Origin: Corythucha ciliata
Taxonomy: Eukaryota > Arthropoda > Insecta > Hemiptera > Tingidae
Assembly (NCBI GenBank): GCA_038030265.1
Contig: CM075940.1
Location: forward strand, 17,993,604-18,057,603
Length of the DNA stretch: 64,000 nt
Reading direction: 5' to 3'
Positions within the stretch are counted from its first letter, which is position 1; every line of letters starts with the position of its first letter. Position numbers and translations under genes: made by a program. The notes beneath the pieces were generated by a model that worked only from the letters and a program-made list of their open reading frames with translations, made no database searches and was not told where the DNA came from. Below are positions 51,201 through 62,752 of this stretch, piece after piece.

Positions 51201-54200
51201 CGGCGATGTTTTCGTTTCAGTTTTCTGTTCCACTTTAGCTTCGGGTTCGGTCTTGGGCTCCGGCTCGGGACTACTCGTCGGCTCCGGTTCGGGCTCACTT
51301 TTCGGCTCAGGCTCGCTGCTCGGTTCAGGCTCTGAGGTCGGCTCAGGAGCCGGCTCGCTCGTTGGCTCTGGCTCACTTTTTGGTTCAGGCTCGGGCTCGC
51401 TTTTTGGTTCAGGCTCAGCGGTCGGCTCGGGCGAGGGTTTGGGTGTCTTTGAAGACACTTTTGGAATGGTTTCAGTTTGAAAGGCCGTCTGAACGGTTCC
51501 AGGTGGATCCTCCAGTTTTGGAAAATTTTTACACGAGGACGTCAAGTTCGAAGGTCGCCAACCAACGCCTACATAGCTTGTTCCATTCACGACCATAGCT
51601 ATTTCGATTTCTTGATCTTCAGGAAGGAGTCTCCAGTAGAGTTGAAAGTCTTTGCTCAGCTCCCGGTGATTGTGCGTGCTAAAGTCAATTTTATTCGACG
51701 TATAAGGTGATCCTGAAAAAAAAAAAAAAAAAAATAAAATAAAAAAATAAAAAAACATAAAATGTGTTGAACTCGCGTACATCACAACCATGCAAGCCTT
51801 ACTTTTCGTGCAGGCGGGTCCAAACCATCCGAGCTCACAATAGCACTGCTTCTTCGGCGCTGAAGTCGCTTGAATGTCGACGCAACGACCCATATCACCG
51901 CAGTCGATGTGGTCAACACACTCGTCGCGGAATTGACATCTGGGGCCATAGTAAAGACGGTTACAGCGACACTTTGAGAGCAGGTGAGGACCGTGACCGC
52001 TACAGTCCTCCTTGTAAGTTTTCCCTGGTTAAAATTTAAAGCTATAGGAAATCTGATTACATTCGGCGAAACAGATTCTCTTTACTTGGTTTTATGTCAA
52101 CATCCGCGCATGACCAAAACCTATAATTATTGGACCACTCTTTTGCTTCTCTCAGCAGCCGAATAGTGCAATCAGCACATTCGAAATCCGTTGGAATTTG
52201 TACTGAATAAGCTTGAGCACTAACACGAACAAAGAGAAAAAAACCCAATGAAATCAACCCAATATTTTCGACTTAATCAAAAACTCACGTAGCATCCGTG
52301 GATACGAATTCAGACTTTGATGTAACGGGAGTCAAGTCCAAAACGGGCCTCATCAAATTATCCAAAACTTGAAGTCTGAATCCTCCCTAGAAGAAAATGT
52401 TCTGTTTAAGATTATTTTGAAAAGATTAAAAAATCGGTGCGCTATTATGCACTTATTTTAACGATTCCCATACTTATAAAAATGAGCACTCTTTCACCAA
52501 CGTTTATTAGAATAATAATGTCGGTGGAGAGAGAAAAGGCTCAGTCAGGATGGGGAAGCTCGGAGCAATTATAAGAATAATTAACCGTCCGTATGCACGT
52601 AAATACGGAATTTTAGTGCTCGTAATGTTCTTTTTTTCCTGTTTTTCGTGCATATACACCCACGAAGTAAGAAAACTGGTGAGTCAACTTCATTGCCCAC
52701 ATTCCCTCAAAGAATACAACAACTGTCGACTGTTGTTTTTCCCTTCGGTGACATGGCATTTAAATCGGAAAGTAAGTGAGTGAGTGAAGCACCTTAATCC
52801 GAATTTTTATAATCCGCTTTAAGTTTATTTATTATTTTTTTTTTTTTAACCGTCCTTCAATCATTGTAACTATGTGCTTTTCTCTTGTTCAAACGCCTAC
52901 ACCACTGATGTTTACTTCTTCAGTGCTTTAAATGTTTTCAAGAACTTTTGAGTACGCACCTTGTGAGGGTATGCGAGGTGCCAGGTAATGTTGAAAGGTT
53001 TACCAGCCAGTAAGGTGGTTCTCACGGAGCCTGCAAAAAAAAAGTATTTTTTTTGTGTTACGTAATTCAGTTCCGAATCTCTCCTTTTTCACATTCAAAA
53101 CACAGAATGTGATTCATGCATGGAATGCTTGAAAACAGAGCGAAGAAAAAAAAGTGTAGTGATACTGTGTGGTTTATTAAAGATCGAGGAAATAAAAAGT
53201 CATCATTAGTAGCTCCCATAATTCATATCATCAAGGTTTATTGAATCTATTAGAAGTTCTCAAGACAAACGGCTTTCATGAAAAAAAAAAAAAAAAAATT
53301 GTTCGTGAATCCAAATAAGGGAGACTTTTTTGTTTTTTAAGGCCAAGGTTGATCGACAACTGGTTCGGAAGATTTAGTGTACCATATTTCTGAGGAAATA
53401 AATGAATTAATTTGTAGTCCCATGAACAAGAGAAAGTAAACGATTTGTATTTTCAATCTTTTGGCCCGACGAAGAGGCGATTAAAGACCGCTTTCTCATA
53501 AACTGGGCAGTGGTTCTTCTTCACCTCTTCAAATACCGTGTTTTTCTTGTATTGAAAATAAATGAAATGCTCGGTAAATTTAGAAAGCTTTCTACAGATT
53601 CAAATATTCATGGCGCGGCTCTCTGGTAACACTCATAACGTCTTCTGGTAACACTCATAACGATGAAAACGCTCCAACCAAATTATCCAAAGCACGGAAT
53701 TTTGCGTATTTCATCACAGGTACTCGCAAAATATACCAATACGACCTAGAAAGTTGTCTCAATCTAAAAATCTTATCAGCCATAGGAAACACTGAAATAC
53801 AAAAAAGTTGGCTTGCCAGAATGAATAAAAGGTGTTGGAGCGGTTCGGGGTGGATGGGGGCGATAATTAAAATGCAGGATGTTCATCAAAGGAGTCGATC
53901 GCCTGTACGTTTTGAATACACCGTTAACGCTTATGACTTCACACCATTTAAGTTTTTCTCTACAGGATCCATGAAGTTTGTTTTTTTTTTCCTGAGGAGT
54001 TTCAAAGTACTCCTGAGGGGTTTCAAGGTGCTCATCTTATTGTTCTATTCTCTTTATAACAATAGACACAATAGTCAATAGACATTGCATAGTTGAGGCC
54101 CTCAGGGGGGGGGGGGCTTAGCCAATCCACCCTACCCTTATTTTAAATGTGCCCAGTAGCGAAACTCAGTGTTAAGATTTACTTCCTGTAACCGAGGGCT

Positions 54201-57200
54201 GAATTAAGGTGGTGCCCCCGAGGCTCGTGCAGGGGGTGGAGGGTTGATGAGTTGATTCAAGTAGCAGCTTAATACAACCTTGGTCCCCCCGCTCATCAAA
54301 AATGTTGTGTTCATGATCTTCTGGATCATCGAAAAAACTGCGACCCCCACGGGGACAGCGAGATTCCAAGACGAACATTGTGGTTTTGGTTTGTGAGTTC
54401 CAAGACTCAACCTTGGCTAATTTGATAGTTTCGACGAATATAGTCGAATGACAGCCCAGCACTAGGCTGCTCGTCGGTTGCATCCCACGAACGGTCACAG
54501 CTCCAACTAAGATCCCCCATCCCACCAGGAGCAGAGGCGTAGAATTATGGGGGGGGGGCGAGGTGGGCCATCGCCCACCCAATAATTCCATTGCGTGGGC
54601 AAAGGTACCTTTTCGCCTTTTCGCCCCCCCCCATATTTTCAACTGATTTTCAACAATTTCGTCCATCAAAGGGAGACCGCCGGTTTATTCAATACAATAG
54701 GTAAATGCATTACGTGGGAAAAGATCCATTCCAAAATGGGCGATGGTCAGTACAGTAGCTTGTTGAAACTTCGCCACCCCGCCCCCCGCGAAACCAGCAT
54801 AATAGACGCCCCTTCTCCCTGTTCGATCATATGTGGTCAAATTATGGGATATTTGTTCTTAAGCTATGTCTCCACTTGTGCGCTTTCGTCTTCCTCTTTC
54901 AATTTAACACGTCTTTTCAACTTTCGCTTCAACTTTCAACAACGCATGCGTCTAAGCTATGCACGCAATTTCTGATATCCTTCCAGCTTTTTGAGGCATG
55001 CAATAGCGCATTCCTCGCGTTCAACACACCGTGCGCTATGACGCACGCCTCTGACGCACTCTAAAAGGCACAAGTGGAGACAAAGCTTAACGTTTTGTGA
55101 TCAATAATATTATTTTGTTGTCTTTAATTAGGTACTGCGAAATTGCAATACTTACCCCCTTCACCGCCCTATCTAGGCCCAGCTAATTTTGTCCATCATC
55201 GCCCACCCAACGAAAACCTAAAGTCTACGCCTCTGACCAGGAGTACGCTGGGAGACAACTTGACAGAGCAGACACCCCAAACAGGGGCAGATACCCGTGG
55301 TACCAGGGGTGCGCCATTAAATTTGGGGGGGGGGGCTTTAACCTGTGCATAGTCCCTCGCTGGCCAAATGAGTTTCCCAAGGTCCACTTCACCTTTGAGG
55401 GGGTGAATTTGAGTCAAACACTAATAATACAGCTAAAGTAACTCTCTGTATGAGTGCAGTGACAGATCGGAGTTCCGTTCGAGGTCAGACGATACCAACG
55501 ACATCGCGAATCGTTCATCGCTCCCCTAGGTGAGTTTTGACTAGAACCGACTGCATTTCCCAATTGACAACGGTCTAAAACTTTTTGCGGACGGTGGTCA
55601 CGCAATAATCAGAGCCCCTTAAGGCCAAAGATGAAAGAGAAGCCTCGACGCAGGTGGACCTCAATGGCCCGCTATATAGAGCCAAGAATGTTGGCTGATG
55701 TCAACGACATTGCGAAACGCTGATTTTTAAAAATGGCCCAACATGGAAGAATCACCCACGCGTTTTATGGGCGATCAGATTTTCGATCAGACGAGCATTT
55801 GAAGGGGTTCTCCCTGTCATTCCGGCGTACTTGTCCGCATTGCTTTATCCTATTCTCGGGGGTCCGAATTTTTCCGCGAACGAAGGTCACGGAATTGACA
55901 TCACTGGGTCCAAAGTCCAATGGACCTTATCGCTAGGCTTCTTTGGTGTCGAGGAATCAGCCCAACTAACGACATCGCTTAACGCTCATTTTCATCCCTT
56001 TAATAATAAGAAGGTATCTTAAGGTGGTGTGGGCAAAGGAAAGAATTCGAGTAGTGGTGGATCCAACGAACTATACATCTGATCAATTTGCGCAAATTTA
56101 TTCCCCCGTTATGTTTTGGCGCTGAAAAGGGGTTAAGGTGATTTGGGGGGGGGGATGCGCCCTTCAGCTAGGAGGGGATGGGCACCCTGCGTGGCACCAA
56201 CCCAACGAAATTGGTATTTTGAAGAGGCAGAACTGGGGAAATGTTGTGTTTTTTGGGGGAATCGAACACATGAAATTAGGTGTTTTCAGCCAATCCCTCA
56301 AAATTGATTTTCTGAAAGAGTCATAAGCCACGAAATTCGATTTTATACAGTCTGACCCGCGAAATTGATTTCTTGGAGGTGGAAACTACACTAAAGTGAT
56401 GTTCAATGAACGAAACCCGCAAAATTTACTTTTAAAAATAGCTTAACACGCGAAATTGGGGTTTTCAGGGACTGAACTCCGCGAAATAGGGTTTTACCAC
56501 GACCAAACTCCACAAAAAGGTTTTTTTGGAGAACCACCCGGGAAATTGGTTTTATTCAGAGCCAAATCTGTGAAAATGGGGGTTTAAAGAGCTAAACCTG
56601 CAAAATTAGTTCAGTACAGACAGCTCAATCGGTATTTTGGGTAAGACAACACCACCACCGTCGTCTCAGATCTTCCACACCCCCTCTCTCTTGAAGGCCC
56701 TAACACGCTCACTCAACAAGTGTGCCGCAAAACAACTGATTTTCGCTCCAGAACCTGTCAATCAGGCGCCGGAGATCTGATTATTGCGTCAAAAAACTTA
56801 CTTTTTGACGGACTTTCCGCAGTTAAAATAGGGCTTGCTCCTCCCCTGCTAGCTGTAGCTCCAATATCGTGTTTGAGGGACAAAATGTGGTCGTGGCCAA
56901 TTACATTCAGTATCTGGCTCTGCCATATTTATATTTAAAGCCAAATTTGTGGTTTCTGGGGTCCAGAGTACAATTTGCATGGTTAAAGTATCCCAATATA
57001 TGTACTCTGAGTGGGGTTGTTTGGTCTCCGGGGTAAAATAGATAATTTCCGGAAAATAGAGTCTCCATTTCCACAATGATAAACTTATGTATACATACTC
57101 ACCCTTAGGCATTCCGCAAGGTCCTTTGGTTCGACTGTTATCTAAGAAGTCCAAGTCGTACTTCCTGGCGGGTGGAAAGGTGAGGGCAACGTGCGAGTGG

Positions 57201-57253
57201 CATAGGCCAAACATCGCCGTCACCAACACCAGCACCACGCCATAAATATCCAT
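48281..57253 (-). CDS. LPMO/BIM1-like, EGF, double-DOMON, SEA-like membrane protein
   Basis: Exons on minus: 57103-57253, 52960-53030, 52289-52386, 52086-52219, 51803-52024, 51008-51712, 50561-50898, 50227-50347, 50056-50165, 49785-49988, 49493-49719, 49237-49428, 49030-49177, 48789-48969, 48517-48695, 48281-48447, about 1,080 codons, all joining in phase. ATG at 57253; signal peptide ([12 protein letters not shown]), then His21 in [16 protein letters not shown] and GPCGMPKG. Residues ~55-150 end in [15 protein letters not shown] and [11 protein letters not shown], the layout of small copper proteins (LPMO, X325/BIM1). Then two EGF-like modules ([30 protein letters not shown]), DOMON 1 ([57 protein letters not shown]) interrupted by SEPEP repeats, a [20 protein letters not shown] block, DOMON 2 ([20 protein letters not shown]), a SEA-like region, and one helix ([16 protein letters not shown]). 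DOMON domains bind haem or sugars. The arrangement recalls arthropod DOMON membrane proteins (perhaps nahoda-type). Substrate unknown. The weakest donor is at 48788 (GTTGGA). Confidence 0.85.
50561..51440 (-). repeat. Ser-Glu-Pro coding repeat inside DOMON 1
   Basis: Two blocks (about 50600-50898 and 51220-51440) encode tandem (K/T)SEPEPEP units, split by an intron at 50899-51007. The DNA repeats have a 12- or 18-base period (GGTTCAGGTTCTGGCTCGGATTTG). The open frames on other frames or strands (poly-NPSQNL, GSGSG) are shadows of this repeat. Confidence 0.85.
54532..55235. mobile_element. Non-autonomous hAT-type transposon with 8-bp target duplication
   Basis: Starts CAGAGGCGTAGA and ends TCTACGCCTCTG, a perfect inverted repeat at the termini with further matches inside (GGGCCATCGCCCACCCAA near the left, ATCATCGCCCACCCAACG near the right). 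The 8 bases ACCAGGAG directly precede (54524-54531) and follow (55236-55243) the element. CAG-type ends plus an 8-bp duplication define the hAT superfamily. No transposase frame, 704 bp long. Confidence 0.85.
56205..56620. repeat. Minisatellite-like array (CGAAATTGG family)
   Basis: About a dozen units of 30-40 bases of the form CCAAACC-GCGAAATTGG-TTTT-AAAGAG in the plus orientation, within the first intron of the DOMON gene. Confidence 0.6.
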
Positions 57254-58001
57254 TGTTGCTCGTCTGGAAATGATCAAAAACGTGGAATTTAAACGATATC
57301 CATTTAAAGGAATGTTTAGAAAATTAGGTCCCTCGATATGGGGGAAGTGATTTGCTATGCAATCCAAGCACTTAGAAAGGTCTAGAAATCTTATTCATGA
57401 AACAATGTGACAGTAGTGTAAAGTCACGTGACTCAAAAACAAAAGTGTTTGGTATCCTCTAATGACTTCTTTCTCAACTCAAAGAGAAAACACGTTACCC
57501 CCCCCCCCCTTAATTTCGTCATGAAACGTCCATTTTATCCGCCCCCTCCCCCAACCCTTTTCATATTCTTTTTGACTGGCCAACCATCAGCGTATCTCAG
57601 CCCAAAAGATTACTTTAAAGAATAAAATTGTGCAAGGGTCGATAGCCTTTTTCCCTCTTCAATTCTTGTCATGGCCCTGAGCTCCCTCGACGCGCTAGTC
57701 TCGTTGATTTCTCTACAAACGAGCGGTCAAACCGATGTTATAGGCACTTAGTAAAAAGAAGTCAAAGACAGGTAATGGTGAGGCGGGGAGGATTTTTTCT
57801 TCCCCCTACCCCGCCATTCCTTCTCATCACCCTCAGTCAATACACTGGCGCACTAATAATATACACCACCGTCGTCCTCTTATTCTCTCCTTTCTCATGG
57901 GGCCTCCAGCCTTGAAGCCCAAGGATACGACCAGAATTGAAGACGCGCGAGCAATGAAATTGCCGTGACAAGGAAGAGCCCCATTCAGTGCATTAAAATT
58001 G

Positions 58002-58044
<43 letters not shown>

Positions 58045-60044
58045 GGCAAAAAAGAGAATGGGTCAAAATAATTTGTTCTCCGAACTGAAAAATAATGACT
58101 CAATTCAAGTAATTTTGACTAGGGAAGAGCCATCGCTGATAGAGCTTAGTACTCACTAGCAAGAGAACGTTTTGATACACATTTTCGCAAGCATCTTAAC
58201 AACTTTCACCACTCTTTTTGCGCCTTTATTCTGGATTTCACACTTTGCGGTGGTCTTTTCTTCCGACCCCTCCCCCACCATTCAGTGACATACAGAATGA
58301 GCAATCAAAAATTGATATTCAATAATGTAAAATAATCTCCTCATTTTCAAGTTTTGTTTCACTCTTTTTTTTTCTTATTCATCGAGGTGACGACCTCGCT
58401 CCGGTATTTAAAGTCACTCGCCGTTTCATATACCTGCACCTAAGACGCGTTCATGTCTCTCTCCAGGAGTGCCATTTTCTTTCTATACGCTGGCTTTTGC
58501 CCATTTGCTCTTTAAAAAACAAACGAGTGGAAAGTTATTTCCGTAGCAAGGACTTACAAATATTCGTTAAAATCCGTTTAGCGTAGTCACAAAGCATAAT
58601 TTACTGTTTTGGACTTAATTATCATTGCTCTCGTTAATAATGCGAGCGTGGAAATCGTGCAGTTTCAATGCAGCTCAACGCGGCTGCTCGAACCTTAAGT
58701 CGTGACAATTTAACAATCTAACACAGCGAGAACTATTGAGTTCAATTCTTCTGAATGTTTTCAACAAGTTCAAACGAACCTTCATCGGTGGGTGTTTATT
58801 GGGAGATGCGGTTTAATCGTCATTTCACCTGGTATGAAGTGCTTCATCTATGCTTACTGGCTTACTGAACTCGGGACGGAGAGTTGTGCGTTCCAAAAGG
58901 GTCGACGTACTTTGGATTCACACGGAACGACTTTTTTTTTTTATTGTTTGTCGCTCTGTGGTCAGGCCCATAGTATAGAGACTCTTAAAGTCTCGTCAGA
59001 CGTACGACGCGCATTGGAATCACTTGAGAAGACCAAAACTGGCATACTTGGTTATATTCGCGTGAAAAATAGTTAACATATGATCCATGACAGCCACCAT
59101 GACGGACAACCCGATCAACAACACTCGAGCATCGGTTGGGGGAGATCGGTCCCAGAGTTCTGGCCACGCGCCGCTTCCCTGAAAGGTCTGTGGTACTGTG
59201 GTGGCTGGGTATGGTCCTGTGGGGGGCGTGTCGGAGGGCATGGGAATCCCAAACGCCTGAGGGCGACAAGGCAAAACGTTCCATTTTCGGACCTGAAGAC
59301 CGCTTAAAGGCGTTCGCCCATTGAGTCCTCAGTGGTTTTTGGCGAAAATTTCCAAAATTTGAAATTGGACCGAACCGCGTATCTCGTGGTTTCTCGACTC
59401 GGGGAATCCGATAATCAAAACGAGGCGATGAATGGCTTGCTTGAGTGATGCCGCGGCCGTTCTCCCTGGCCCCTTATTCCTGACGACACTGGATCCTGGC
59501 GACTTTTGACAGATGAGGCGCAGTGGTCATATGTTCCAAGCTCCACGAATAACGGACTGTCAACAAAGTGTCCCTTTGTTTTTCTCCAAATAACGAGATT
59601 TGTTTATTGTGGGGGAGGGGGAGTAGAAGGCCAGAACCTCAAAAACTTCCTTCATTTCACAGTCGTTACCATCTTGAAAGAACAGAAACAATAAACATTT
59701 GTTTTCTCATGAAAACAAATACATATATATTTTTGACATTTTTCCAGGAATAAATAGTTTACGTCCTTTCCTCTTTTTTAACGTAAAAATTGGACACGCG
59801 AAACACCGGAATATTGTTCCACCGACGAAACGCATGACTTAGCATTACGCCATCGCAGTTGAAAGAAATTAATAAAGAAAGCGGAATTCAGTCTTTGCAA
59901 CAGTAAGCATTTTGAAGGAAATCAGTAACATATAAAGCATGTCCCAATAATTATCCACACATTATGCATCGTAAAACGAGTAACTCATTATCTTTGTTTC
60001 CATTGAAGAAGTAAATTGTTTCAAATAGATCGATATAATGAATA
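57254..60044. other. Upstream region of the DOMON gene and spacer
   Basis: No further gene recognised. The promoter of the minus-strand DOMON gene should lie just right of 57253; no TATA box or other site can be assigned with confidence. Contains an A run (58005-58039) and C/G runs near 57500. Confidence 0.4.
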
Positions 60045-60149
60045 TTTCTGTCTCCGGTATTTTTAATTAAAGAATTAATTAAACTGATGTTATCCGGACG
60101 ACGATGGAAGGGCATAGCCCAACACAATTCGAGTTTCGAGAAAAAATGG

Positions 60150-60221
60150 CTCCCCGGCGGGATTCGAACCCACAACCTCTGGATTACCAGTCCAGCACGC
60201 TGCCAATTGCGCCACGGAGAC
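60150..60221 (-). tRNA. tRNA-like core, anticodon GGT, copy 3
   Basis: Best-preserved copy: anticodon stem CTGGA/TCCAG is complete, loop CTGGTAA, B box GGTTCGAATCC, T stem GTGGG/CCCGC (one wobble pair). Acceptor GTCTCCG/CGGGGAG has a G-G end pair. The most likely of the set to be transcribed by RNA polymerase III. Confidence 0.5.
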
Positions 60222-60470
60222 GCCTTTGGGAGTCGTACTCCGAGGGATAAGCTAAGCCAAACCCCACCCAGTTCCATTGTTTCTCGAAACTCTAGGCGTT
60301 TCTCCTGATCGGTAAACCACGCCGAAATTTATCTTATGTAGATGTTTTTAGATGGATATAATGAATATTTCTGCCGCCGGTATTTTTAATTAATGAATTA
60401 ATTAAACTCATATTATCCGGACGACGATGGAAAGGCATAGCCCAACACAATTCGAGTTTCGAATTATATA

Positions 60471-60506
60471 ATCCAGAGGTTGTGGGTTCGAATCCCGCCG
60501 GGGAGC
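60471..60506 (+). pseudogene. Half tRNA-like core (T arm and acceptor only)
   Basis: TAATCCAGAGGTTGTGGG followed by TTCGAATCCCGCCGGGGAG: the 3' half of the tRNA-like core, joined directly to a minus-oriented unit tail. Marks a rearrangement breakpoint between inverted units. Confidence 0.6.
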
Positions 60507-60755
60507 CATTTTTTCTCGAAACTCGAATTGTGTTGGGCTATGCACTCCATCGTCGTCCGGATAACATCAGTTTAATTAATTCATTAATTAAAAATACCGG
60601 CGACAGAAATATTCATTGTATCCATCTAAAAACATCTAGATAAGATAAATTTCGGCGTGGTTTACTGATCAGGAGAAACGCCTAGAGTTTCGAGAAACAA
60701 TGGAACTGGGTGGGGTTCGGCTTAGCTTATCCCTCGGAGTACGACTCCCAAAGGC

Positions 60756-60827
60756 GTCTCCGTGGCGCAATTGGCAGCATGCTGGACTGGTAATCTAGAG
60801 GTTGTGGGTTCGAATCCCGCCGGGGAG
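60756..60827 (+). tRNA. tRNA-like core, anticodon GGT, copy 4
   Basis: Same 72-base layout as the other copies on plus, with CTGGACTGGTAATCTAG (one G-T pair in the anticodon stem), TTGGCAGCATG in the D-arm and the B box GGTTCGAATCC intact. Confidence 0.45.
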
Positions 60828-61048
60828 CCATTTTTTCTCGAAACTCGAATGGTGTTGGGCTATGCCCTTCCATCGTCGTCCGGATAACATCAGTTTAATT
60901 AATTCATTAGTGTTTCAAATACTTTTTTCACTGACACTTTCTGCTAGACCTTCACTGACCTTCTCTAGACAACAGAAAACCCCGAGATCGAGCCCTTATA
61001 AGGCTTCATTTGACTAATTAAAACCACGCACGAAAGTCTGAAAACCCA

Positions 61049-61049
<1 letters not shown>

Positions 61050-61103
<54 letters not shown>
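61050..61103. repeat. Poly(A) tract, 54 bases
   Basis: Uninterrupted A run, the longest homopolymer in the window. It may be the tail of a retroposed sequence, but no clear retroposon body was identified to its left. Confidence 0.9.
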
Positions 61104-61105
<2 letters not shown>

Positions 61106-61840
61106 AGGTGGTGAATGATGGTCGAATGATTATTAGAGTTTTGAAATATTGTGGCACAGAGTAGTACTTAAGTTGTTGAATAGGGGAGGGGGGGATTTGA
61201 ACAAACAAACTTAAACATAGAAAGGATGATGGCAGAGGGGTGGTGGTAGCTGTTCTTAATAAAAAATATTTGAACATCTTACGTAAGAACTCCAAATTAT
61301 TGGTCAGGTGGACTGGCTTATTACGTAACAAAGGTAGCTTATCGTAGAATAAGAGAGGATGGTATTCGCTCGTACTTTGCGACAATGGGTAATAAGGAGT
61401 CTCAACAATTTTTAGCTATGCAATGAAACAATAAGAAATGCTCAAGGAGAGAGTGAATAGTTATTCACGTGAAAAAGCTAGGAAGTAGGAGAACTAAGTC
61501 CTCGAAACACCTCACCCCCTGAAGGAAAGAGGAACGAGGAAGTTGCCTGTGATTTCACTTCTTCGAGAAAGAATTCTCTAGCGGCGTGGTGTAAAGTTTC
61601 ACCTGTGCGTCCGTCCTGCCGCAACTCGTTCACAATCTGCGTGTGAAATATTGTGTTTCACATTATTATCAACGTGCTCATTGCCAATATCGACCCCCCC
61701 CCTCAATCATCAGGACCTCAGGCACTCGACGACCTCTCTAATTTATTTAAGTGAAGCTTTTTTCTCTCGAACATACTTTTACTTTTGTTTACGTTATTTT
61801 GTTTGACGTTGCAATGCCTTACCATGGCGGACGCAATAAA

Positions 61841-61848
61841 TATTATTA

Positions 61849-61882
<34 letters not shown>
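61841..61882. repeat. ATT microsatellite
   Basis: About 13-14 consecutive TTA/ATT triplets with one G interruption. Confidence 0.9.
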
Positions 61883-62752
61883 GGCACACTAGTCAAATAC
61901 ACAGTCGTAGCTATGAGGTAAGTCATCGACGAAAATAAAAGAAACGCGTGATTCCGGTGAAATGGTGTCATTCAGGTGAAATGGCGCTTATAATAGGACA
62001 TTATGACACTTGCCAAACCTTTCCGGTGTACTACTCTTTTTTCGGTGTACTCCATCACTTTTGTTGTGATACTTGTAGAATTGCTCAATCAATAAGATAT
62101 AAATGTATTGTGTGAATGAATCCGATTGACTATAATTCTCAATAAACTTTCTTTGAAAAACTCATTCAGCTGACTTGATGTAGAGCCGCGTGAAAGAGCT
62201 TTGAAGAACGTTCTTATTCAACCTATTTTTCTCGGTGGCGACCGCAGAGATTTTTTTTAAAGATTTGCAAGAAATGAAACGGGTGGCACGATGCTCTTAA
62301 AGGGAGAAAAAATAGGTTGAATGATGCAATTTGTCCACATTTATTAACCGCAAAAAAAAAATCAAAAATTTCAGTCAAATCAGGGTACGCGCCAGGGAGT
62401 GTTTGAATTATGGATCCGTGAGCTAATGCCTCGAAGATTTCCATTATACAATGGGAAGTTCGGGGACATGATTCAAAGGTGGAGGAGGAGGGGGATAGTG
62501 AAGAAAAGGTTTTCAAATTCTAGAAAGCCCCCGGGTTGGAGCTCAATTTGTAGGGGTAATTAAACTGATTATATAAGCGAACGCACGAGCATGAATACAC
62601 AACGAAATCAGAATTTAGCGGTACAAGAAAGTGCTACGTCACTGATATGTGAAAAATGCATTTTTTTCTGTACAGCACGTAAGAAATCCGGGGAAGGTTT
62701 TTTTTTTTTTTGCATTAGCTCGAAAGCCCATAGCATGAATGATGGAGTATTA

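Larger units (their letters stand above)
53031..57102 (-). other. First intron (~4.07 kb) of the LPMO-like/DOMON gene
   Basis: Bounded by a GTGAGT donor after MPKG and a TTTTTTTGCAG acceptor; the phases match (G/GC codon). Holds a hAT-type element (54532-55235), a minisatellite-like array (56205-56620) and A runs near 53280. No other exon was seen inside, though a plus-strand or nested gene cannot be excluded. Confidence 0.75.
60045..60912. repeat. Inverted pair of tRNA-like repeat units, locus B
   Basis: A minus unit (about 60045-60372), a fused central piece (60373-60590, built of a minus tail followed by a plus T-arm half) and a plus unit (60590-60912). The two outer units are ~320-bp reverse complements of each other with about 95% identity by eye. 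Same composition as locus A at 47.35-48.05 kb. Confidence 0.8.
60913..62752. other. Spacer with simple repeats
   Basis: Holds a 54-base A run (61050-61103) and an ATT microsatellite (61841-61882). No gene recognised. Confidence 0.5.

Noticed and set aside
51166..51480. Plus-strand frame rich in Gly-Ser repeats
   Set aside because: Antisense shadow of the same repeat, with no independent support.
55414..55605. Cys-containing minus frame in DOMON intron 1 as an extra exon
   Set aside because: The flanking exons already join in phase with a matching split codon, and no acceptor/donor pair fits the frame.
47345..60912. CRISPR-like or phage attachment interpretation of the repeats
   Set aside because: Animal DNA with introns; repeats are long, inverted and tRNA-like rather than short spaced direct repeats.
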